Below are positions 1-5,340 of a DNA stretch of 5,340 nucleotides, in pieces; position 1 is the stretch's first letter, and each line of letters opens with the position of its first letter. Source of the DNA: JBAVEL01 sp049587715. Its GTDB lineage: Bacteria > Bacteroidota > Ignavibacteria > UBA10030 > UBA6906. Under the pieces are notes generated by a model, which worked only from the letters and a program-made list of their open reading frames with translations, searched no databases and had not been told where the DNA came from. The position numbers and the translations under genes were made by a program. The stretch spans positions 1 to 5,340 of the forward strand of contig JBAVEL010000030.1 of NCBI GenBank assembly GCA_049587715.1. The letters are read 5' to 3'.

Positions 1-3000
1 GCAACAACGTGGAGGTGAAGAACCTCAATCTGAAGGCGGGCGCCAACCTCAGCGCGGCCAACACCTACGGCGTCTATGCGGCCGGGTCCTCCATCACCAC
101 GACGGGCGGCGGGGCCGACAACGACACTGTCACCATCTCCAATAACCTGATCACCAGGGCCTACAACGGCATCTACGCCTCCGGGATAACGGGGAGCGGG
201 TTGTCGATGATCAAGACCGTCATCTCAGGCAACACGATCGGGAGCACCATTCCCGCGGACTACATCACCTTCCGGGGCATCGTGCTGTGGTACGCCGACG
301 GGGCGCAGGTCAGCGGGAACGAGGTCTTCAACATCATCAGCTCCGAGTCGGTGGTGCTGAGGGGCATCCAGTGCGAGACCGGGGTGGTGAACAGCGCCAT
401 CTCGGAAAACCGGGTGCACGACATCATCAACACCACCACTTCAGGGTTCCGGGCCGGACAGGGGATCTCGGTGGCTTCGGGCACGGGCACCACGGCCAAC
501 GTGAACGTGGTGAACAACGCCGTCTGGAACCTGAACGGACACGGCTCGGGCACCAGCACGAACAACTCGTGGGGGATCATCGTCTTCACGGGGAACGCCT
601 ACAACATCTGGCACAACAGCGTGGCGCTCTCGGGTGCGGGGACATCCACCGGCTCCGTGGATCTCTCGGGCTGCATCCTGTTGAACAGCGCCGCCAGCAC
701 GGCGCTGGATGTGCGGAACAACGCCTTCTACAACAGCCGGGTGCCGGGGAACGCCACCTCGGGCTACAGCTACGGCATCTACTCGGTGACGCCGGCTGCG
801 GGATTCACGTTCATCGACTACAACGACTACTACGTGTCGGGCGCGCGGGGCATGCTGGGCTACCTGGGCGGGAACCAGTCCACGCTGGGGCTCTGGCAGG
901 GGGCCACGCTCCAGGACATCAACTCCAAGGATCTGGATCCCCTGTTCAACTCCACGAGCGTGCTGATCCCGCAGGTGGGTTCGCCCCTTGTGGGAGCCGG
1001 GTGGAACGTGGGGGTGGCGACCGACATCCTGGGTGTCGGCCGCAACCCGTCCCCGACCATCGGGGCCTACGAGAACGCTGCGGACGCCATGGGGCCGGTG
1101 ATCACCTACACGCCGCTTCCCAACACGTCGAACACGACCGCCCGCGGGCTGGGCGCCGTGATTACGGACGCCTCGGGGGTGCCGACCTCGGGCGGCGGCC
1201 TCCCCGTGCTGTACTGGAGGATCAACGCGGGAACCTGGAGCTCCACCACGGGAAGCTGGGTGATCGCTGATTCCTTCGCATTCACCCCCTTCGGAACGCC
1301 CGTCTCTGCGGGAAGTGTGGTGAGCTACTACGTGGCGGCACAGGACGGAAACGGCACGCCCAACGTGTCGGTGCAGCCCTCGGCAGGGGCTTCGGGACTT
1401 CTCCCCAACCCGCCGCGGGCCACGGTGCCTCCCACCACGCCGAGTTCCTACACGGTGACGGACACGGCCCTGAACGGCGACTACACGGTGGGTCTGACCC
1501 TGTTCAACGAGATCACGGGGCTGAACCTGACGCTTCAGAAGATGACGCGGAAGGTGATGCGGCAGGTGCCCGTGGAGGAGGGAGACGCGCAGGCGGAGCA
1601 GAGCGCGGCGAGGAAGACCGGCGTGGAGGAGAGCACTTCTCCCGTGAACGCCCCCGACGCCCCGAAGACCGTGTTGACGGAGGTGGAGGAGGAGTACATG
1701 GGTCTTGCCCGCGAGGGCAAGCCCTATGAGGGCGTGCTCTACGTGAAGCAGGCGGAGCACCCCGAGCTGGTCTTCCCCGAGGGCGTGATGGGGGTGTATG
1801 CCACCATCACGGCCGCCGTTGCGGATCTGAACCTCCGCGGCGTGGGAGGCGCGGTACGGCTGCTTCTGGTGGACGGCACCTATCCCACGGAGACATTCCC
1901 CATCACGGTGAGCATTCAGGCGGAGAACATGCCGAGCTCCACCAACACGGTGACCATCAAGCCGAACACATCGGTGGTGGCCACCGTCGCCGGTGCCTCG
2001 GCCAGCGGGCCGGTGTTCAAGGTGCTCTCGAGCTGGGTCACGATCGACGGATCCAACACGGTGGGCGGCACCACGCGGGATCTCACCATCCAGAACACCA
2101 GCGCCACCAGCCCGACCGTGGTGGTGTTCGGCTCCACGGGCACGACACCCATCGGAGGTGTGGCGCTCAAGAACACGATCGCGATCAACGGCTCCACGAG
2201 CAGTTCGGCCGTGGTGGTGTCGGACGGCGGGACCGTGGGGAACCCGGGGTACTTCTCCGGCGTCACGATCCAGAACAACTTCATCCAGAAGGCCTACATC
2301 GGGGTCTATGCCACGGGCGGCACCGCTCCGCAGCAGGGATCCCTGTTGACCCTGGCCGACAACCGGCTGGACTCCACGGGCACGGGCGCCATCCGGAAGA
2401 CCGGTCTCTACATGCAGGGGGTCGCCGGAGCGGCGGTCACGGGGAACGTGATCGGCAATTTCTCGGGCACCGACGGGGAGGATGACCGGGGCATCTGGCT
2501 GGCTACGGGCACGATCGACGCCGTGGTGGAGGGGAACCGCATCCACTCCCTGAACTACACGGGCACGGGCGGCTACTCCGGCCAGGGTATCGCCGTGACC
2601 AGCGGTCAGGCAGTCGCCAACGTGGTTGTGCGGAACAACATGCTCTGGAACCTCTCGGGCGACGGGTGGAACTACACCTCGATTCCCGGGGACAATCCCT
2701 ACGGTATCTACGTCTCCGGGACGCAGGCTGAAATCCACCTCCATAACAACTCCATCCATCTGTACGGGAACACCCTGAACAAGGCGGGCGCCCTCTCCAT
2801 GGGCATCGGCGTGCTCACGGGAAGCGTGGTGGATGTGAGGAACAACGTGGTGGTGAACAACCTGGGTCTCCTGAGCACGACGGGGTACGGGAGCACGGCC
2901 ATCTGGCTCCAGACGGACAACACGCAGCTTGCACAGGCGGACAACAACCTGTACTTCGTGAATCCGACCGGCTCGGGCGTCAAGCCCGTGGGCCAGATTG

Positions 3001-5340
3001 CCGCAACGGCGAGCAACACCCTTGCCGACTGGCAGACGGCCACGGGAGCCGAGGGGGCATCCGACTACGGTGACCCGCTCTATCTGACACCCACGAACCT
3101 GCACATCAATACGGCGGTGGGTCTGGCTTCGCCCGCGGCGAACATGGGCACGAACTCGGCGGGCGTACTGTTCGATATCGACGGCGAGACGCGCGCCGGA
3201 ACTCCGGATGCGGGCGCGGATGAGTTTATCCTGCGCGCACCTCTGGCGGCCACGCTGTTCGCCCCTGTGAACGGCTCGCCGCTGGAGCTGCCTGCGGGCG
3301 ACCTGAAGTGGAACTCCGCCGCGGGCGCGACGGGCTACGACGTGTACTATGACGCCAACCCCGTGCCGGTGACACAGGTGAGCGGAAACCAGCCCGACAC
3401 CACCTGGGGCTACACGGGTGCGGCGGGCACGTATTTCTGGGATATCGTGTCCCGGAACGCCGACTCCACCACGGTCTCGGCCAACGGTCCCTTCAGCTTC
3501 ACGGTGCCGGCTCCCGATATCGGCATTGCGGAGTTTGCGGGAAGCCGCCCCGAGAGCTGGAGCGGAGCGAAGCACGCGGCCGTGAAGGGCAAGGGGAACG
3601 GGCCGGCCATGACGGAGGCCGTGACGAGCCCCGCGCTCAAGGTGACGGCGCACCCGAAGGCCGACTTCACGCTGGCCAACACACCCACGTTCGAGGTGGT
3701 GGTGTATGAGAACGCGGGGATCCCGGTGACATCGTACCAGGTGGGCTGGCTCTTGGACGGCACGCCGCAGGCCCCCGTGAGCAACACCGATCCGCTCACG
3801 GCGGGAGACGACGACACGCTCACCATCACCTGGCCGGGCGCCACGGCGGGACCGCACACCTTCCAGGCCTACACCATCCTGGCGGGGGATTCGGATCCGC
3901 TGAACGACTCGTCCGCGGTGCTGGCATTCGAGGTGTACGGGCCGGATGTGGTGTTCCACCAGGGCTTCAACAACTACAGCTTCCCGCCCGCGGGGTGGAC
4001 GGTGATCAACGCCGACACGAGCTCGGGCAGCCCGCCGAGCTGGTTCCGGGACTATGACTGGGCCCAGCCGGAAGGAACGGCCTATGCGGCGCAGGTGTAC
4101 TACGGATCCAACGCCCTGGGCCAGTGGGATGACTGGTTGATCACGCCGAACACGGGCGGTCTGGCGGACGCCTACACGGTGGACAGCCTGACATTCTGGG
4201 TGCGGCACTCGGGGGCCTCGGGGACGTTCCCCGACTCGCTCCAGATCCTGGTCTCCACGCTCACATCGGACACGGCCGACTTCGACACGCAACTGGATTA
4301 CATCCGGGTTCCGGGCACCGCATGGACCCGCTTCGCCTATGCCCTCCCCGACGGACCCAACCGGTACGTGGCGTTCCGGACGTTCCTGACCGATGCGTTT
4401 ACCAGCGGCCTGTACTACGGACTGGATGACGTGCGGATCACGCGGTATGCCTTCACGGGCGGATTCGCCGCCGACCCGCCGTCTCTCAACTTCGGGACCG
4501 TGCTCATCGGGAACTCGGTGGATGACACGGTGTGGGTGACCAACACCGGGAACCTGCCGCTCAACATCGCCACTGTGACGGGCGCGACGGCGGACTTCGG
4601 CATCAATCCTACCGCGGCGATGATTGCGGTGGGGGACAGTGCGCCGTTTGTCGTGACATTTGCGCCTCTCACGCCGGTGCCGCTCTCGGCCACGTTCGTC
4701 TTCAACCATGACGGCTTCAGCACGCCCGATACGGTGGAGGCGCTGGGGGTCGGCGAGACACCTGCGGCGGCGTTCCTGGCGGATCCGACGTCTCTGGCGT
4801 TCGGAAGCGTGATCATCGGAGACTCGCTCTCCCTGACGGTGAAGGTGTACAACCAGGGGAACATCAACCTGAACCTGACGGACATCTCCACCGACAACAC
4901 CCTCTTCACGGCGGAGCCCTCCACGGGCACGGTGCCTCCGGGAGACAGTCTGGTGGTGACGGTCAAGTTCAAGCCGCTGACGGTGGTCGCGCAGGCGGGG
5001 AACCTGGTCTTCACGCACAATGCGGCAAGCTCGCCCGACACGGTGACCCTCACCGGGACGGGAGAGAGCGGGATTCCGCAGTTGTTCCTTTCCGTGACGC
5101 CTGTGGAGATCTTCGATGAGAACCCGATCAAGCCGGGGAAGAGCCTCAAGCCGGCGAAGCGTGCGAAGTTCGGGAAGCCCATCGAGCCCGAGAACTATCC
5201 GAACTGGAGCAATCTGTTGAGCGAGATCACGGCGCAGGGGGCCTTTGCCCCGGCGACGTCGGAGAGCGACAGCGCCGGCGGGATGGTGATCGGCGTGAGC
5301 CACATGTATCTGGCCGACCCGCTGAAGAACAAGTGGAAGG
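1..5340 (+). CDS. Giant secreted multidomain beta-helix protein, partial at both ends
   Basis: A single reading frame (codons 3..5339, 1,779 residues) is open across the whole window. The start lies upstream and the stop downstream. Nearly every codon ends in G or C. The translation is rich in Gly, Ser, Thr, Asn, Val and Asp, has only two Cys (C124, C224), and shows no transmembrane segment, all typical of an extracellular protein. Domain order: beta-helix A, Ig-like, charged linker, beta-helix B, FnIII-like, CARDB-like, cleaved-adhesin/anchor-J-like, two ASH-type domains, Lys-periodic linker, unrecognised region. No catalytic motif was found. The beta-helices could bind or cleave polysaccharide, or act only as an adhesive or structural rod; the sequence does not decide. 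Secretion by the type IX system is inferred from domain content; neither the signal peptide nor the sorting domain is in view. The coding assignment is firm and the function is open. Confidence 0.95.
3..1082 (+). repeat. Beta-helix module A (N-terminally cut by window edge)
   Basis: Residues 1-360 form a right-handed parallel beta-helix of the NosD/pectate-lyase-like type. Short strands alternate with Asn turns, for example ISGN, VSGNEVFNI, ISENRVHDI, VVNNAVWNL, IWHNSV, VRNNAFYN and IDYNDYY. The turn Asn residues fall at 48, 77, 106, 136, 172, 205, 240 and 274, a spacing of 29-36 residues. Coils of about 30 residues are expected for this fold. After the last coil comes a capping segment ending in IGAYE (353-357), the kind of ending seen on many secreted beta-helix proteins. 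Both Cys residues of the window are here. The N-terminal cap visible in module B (about 110-150 residues) is absent and should lie upstream. A glycan-binding or lyase role is possible, but no catalytic set was recognised. Confidence 0.85.
1092..1457 (+). other. Ig-like beta-sandwich domain between the two beta-helices
   Basis: Residues 364-485 begin with GPVITYTPLPNT, continue with a segment around ITDASGVPTSGGGLP, the strands LYWRIN (403-408) and YYVAAQD (442-448), and end in a Pro/Thr-rich tail (PPTTP). The alternating hydrophobic strands, and the YYV-x-AQD pattern that often marks the penultimate strand of bacterial Ig-like folds, support an Ig-like spacer domain. I recall similar segments following beta-helices in FCB-group secreted proteins, but this is memory of the family and not a search result. 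The likely role is a rigid spacer that positions the helices. No equivalent follows beta-helix B, where a FnIII-like domain occurs instead. Confidence 0.65.
1464..1790 (+). other. Conserved strand plus highly charged linker before beta-helix B
   Basis: Residues 488-596 start with a strand-like segment (NGDYTVGLTLFNEITGLNL). They then pass abruptly into a charged stretch from K513, with KMTRKVMRQ, EEGDAQAEQ, a Pro/Ala-rich centre, and EVEEEYMGLAREGKPY (560-575). The Glu/Lys/Arg density contrasts with the neutral Gly/Ser/Thr/Asn composition on both sides. No structured domain is recognised in the charged part, so it may be a flexible or helical connector. The NGDYTVG strand could be the first strand of the beta-helix B cap, with the charged part as an insertion. 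The frame stays open and codon use matches the rest, so this is not a frameshift artefact. Confidence 0.6.
1791..3227 (+). repeat. Beta-helix module B (complete, with N-terminal cap)
   Basis: Residues 597-1075 contain a complete right-handed beta-helix. The cap starts at YATITAAVADLN (599-610), followed by the hydrophobic segment AVRLLLVDGTYP and by VTIKPNT. This start (evenly sampled Ala-rich helix, then GTY, then IKPN) is typical of beta-helix proteins in the FCB group. The coil Asn residues fall at 759, 787, 815, 845, 879, 916, 948 and 982, spacing 28-37. The module ends with DIDGETRAGTPDAGADEF, equivalent to the IGAYE end of module A. It contains no cysteine. It is paralogous to module A, for example GQGI at 860-863 against 152-155, each followed by a VxxNNxxWNL turn. 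The function is probably the same as module A, and unassigned. Confidence 0.87.
3240..3512 (+). other. Fibronectin type III-like domain
   Basis: Residues 1080-1170 begin with the LFAPVNGSPLELPAGDLKW pattern typical of a bacterial FnIII strand A/B, with the core Trp at 1103. GATGYDVYYD follows (Y1112, V1114, Y1115) as strand C, then GTYFWDIVSRN (W1146) as the F strand, and finally FSFTVP as the G strand. The length of about 90 residues is normal for FnIII. The domain follows directly on the beta-helix B cap and probably acts as a spacer or weak carbohydrate-interacting unit. The fold call rests on this motif order. Confidence 0.75.
3516..3947 (+). other. Basic linker followed by CARDB/Ig-like domain
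   Basis: Residues 1172-1203 are a linker with a basic, Gly-rich patch (R1182, K1190, K1195, K1197). Residues 1204-1315 then form a beta-sandwich resembling CARDB (cell-adhesion-related domain in bacteria): FEVVVYENAGIPVTSYQV, followed by WLLDGTPQ, a DDDTLTITW strand, GPHTFQAYT, and the ending DSDPLNDSS with AFEVY. The N-x-G turn after the first long strand and the D-x-D-x-x-N-D close to the end are characteristic of CARDB domains, which occur in secreted proteins. An alternative is a generic Ig-like domain. Confidence 0.65.
3951..4448 (+). other. Cleaved-adhesin / choice-of-anchor J-like domain
   Basis: Residues 1317-1482 match the pattern of the choice-of-anchor J (cleaved adhesin, MAM-like jelly roll) domains common in secreted Bacteroidota-type proteins. 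The visible landmarks are QGFNN and FPPAGWTVINAD at the start (W1332), DDWLITP (1376-1382), DSLTFWVRH, an ILVST strand, YVAFRTF, and the end LDDVRITRY with L1474-D1475-D1476-V1477. The FPxGW, DWLITP and LDDV motifs in this order at about 165 residues are diagnostic of the family as I know it. In gingipain-type adhesins the related domain binds host proteins or glycans and Ca2+. Here only adhesion or structural support can be inferred. Confidence 0.82.
4461..4760 (+). repeat. ASH-type (choice-of-anchor D) beta-sandwich, copy 1
   Basis: Residues 1487-1586 form a roughly 100-residue unit. It begins DPPSLNFGTVLIGNS (1491-1505), continues with VTNTGNLPLNI and a VGDSAPFVVTFAPL strand, and ends near TVEALGVGET. 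The LxFGxVxIGxS start, N-x-GN turn and FxPL strand are the signature of ASPM/SPD-2/Hydin-like and DUF1573-like domains in bacterial secreted proteins. The second copy follows immediately at an offset of 103 residues. The expected role is as a spacer near the cell-proximal or secretion-signal end. Confidence 0.85.
4764..5072 (+). repeat. ASH-type (choice-of-anchor D) beta-sandwich, copy 2
   Basis: Residues 1588-1690 repeat the preceding domain. DPTSLAFGSVIIGDS (1594-1608) corresponds to DPPSLNFGTVLIGNS in copy 1, then NQGNINLNL, PPGDSLVVTVKFKPL, a VFTHN strand (copy 1 has VFNHD) and TVTLTGTGES. The two copies share landmark residues at a constant offset of 103 but have diverged clearly, so this is an old tandem duplication within the gene. 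Confidence 0.85.
5130..5177 (+). repeat. Lysine-every-third-residue tract (AAG codon every 9 bases)
   Basis: Six AAG codons begin at 5130, 5139, 5148, 5157, 5166 and 5175, giving K1710, K1713, K1716, K1719, K1722 and K1725. The tract reads KPG-KSL-KPA-KRA-KFG-KP, with an extra R1720. It lies between the second ASH domain and the unrecognised C-terminal region, so it is probably an extended, positively charged connector. Every lysine uses the same codon, but the intervening bases differ, so the 9-base repeat is imperfect at the DNA level. Confidence 0.8.
5178..5340 (+). other. Start of an unrecognised C-terminal region, cut by window edge
   Basis: Residues 1726-1779 include ENYPNWSNLLSEITAQGAF, an acidic/Ser segment (SESDSAGG), a hydrophobic strand MVIGVSHMYL and a charged end (DPLKNKWK). 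Aromatic and charged residues are more frequent and the Asn/Gly/Thr bias is weaker, so this looks like a new domain and not another beta-sandwich repeat. I do not recognise it. It may be a further domain or a connector before a C-terminal sorting signal. The reading frame continues beyond the window. Confidence 0.5.

Noticed and set aside
287..1270. 327-residue open frame on the plus strand in another frame
   Set aside because: It is composed of low-complexity Gly/Arg/His/Gln strings caused by shifted reading of GC-rich codons, and overlaps beta-helix A, whose periodic Asn turns are convincing. It is a shadow.
1539..1720. Possible gene boundary or frameshift at the charged stretch between the helices
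   Set aside because: The frame is continuous, codon use is unchanged, there is no stop codon, and a recognisable beta-helix cap follows in the same frame.
1993..2349. 118-residue plus-strand open frame
   Set aside because: It is an Arg/Ser/Pro-rich shadow inside beta-helix B, with no motif or ribosome-binding context.
5130..5177. CRISPR-like or microsatellite reading of the 9-base AAG spacing
   Set aside because: The intervening six bases differ at each step and there are no conserved repeats with spacers. It is a protein-level period, kept only as a linker feature.
4415..5182. 255-residue minus-strand open frame
   Set aside because: It overlaps the ASH pair, which shows a clear 103-residue sense-strand repeat. 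The antisense product shows no recognisable features.
441..5303. 1,620-residue open frame on the minus strand
   Set aside because: It is in exact codon register with the sense gene. Its translation is an Arg/His/Gly/Val-rich string with no domain or strand pattern, while the sense frame gives clear successive domain motifs. It is explained by avoidance of TTA, CTA and TCA.

Overview
The window lies entirely inside one very large protein-coding gene on the + strand. The frame whose codons begin at positions 3, 6, 9 and so on is open from the first base to the last: 1,779 consecutive sense codons (3..5339), with no stop and neither gene end present. Residue n of this partial protein is encoded at 3n..3n+2, and that numbering is used throughout. 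No other gene, RNA gene, promoter, terminator, mobile element or CRISPR array is supported.

The protein looks like a secreted or surface-exposed multidomain protein. In order it contains: (1) a right-handed parallel beta-helix whose N-terminal part lies before the window (about residues 1-360); (2) an Ig-like domain (364-485); (3) a short conserved strand and a highly charged linker (about 488-595); (4) a second, paralogous beta-helix with its N-terminal cap (597-1075); (5) a fibronectin-III-like domain (1080-1170); (6) a basic linker and a CARDB/Ig-like domain (1172-1315); (7) a domain of the cleaved-adhesin / choice-of-anchor J type (1317-1482); (8) two tandem ASH-type (choice-of-anchor D) beta-sandwiches (1487-1690); (9) a linker with lysine at every third residue, then the start of a region I do not recognise (1691-1779). 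There are only two cysteines.

The architecture (Asn-ladder beta-helix, FnIII, anchor-J and ASH domains in one giant chain) fits secreted proteins of the FCB group (Bacteroidota, Ignavibacteria and related candidate phyla), which often use type IX secretion. Base composition is GC-rich (about 60-65% by eye) with codons ending almost entirely in G or C, so a GC-rich FCB lineage or uncultured relative is more likely than a classical low-GC Bacteroidetes. This assignment is inference. The C-terminal sorting signal that would confirm it is beyond the window.

The most notable signal is internal duplication. The two beta-helices have eight Asn-turn landmarks that align one to one at a nearly constant offset of 707-711 residues, implying a repeated unit of about 2.1 kb. 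The window appears to hold one complete repeat period plus the C-terminal stalk of domains. I see no evidence of a new enzymatic or defence system.
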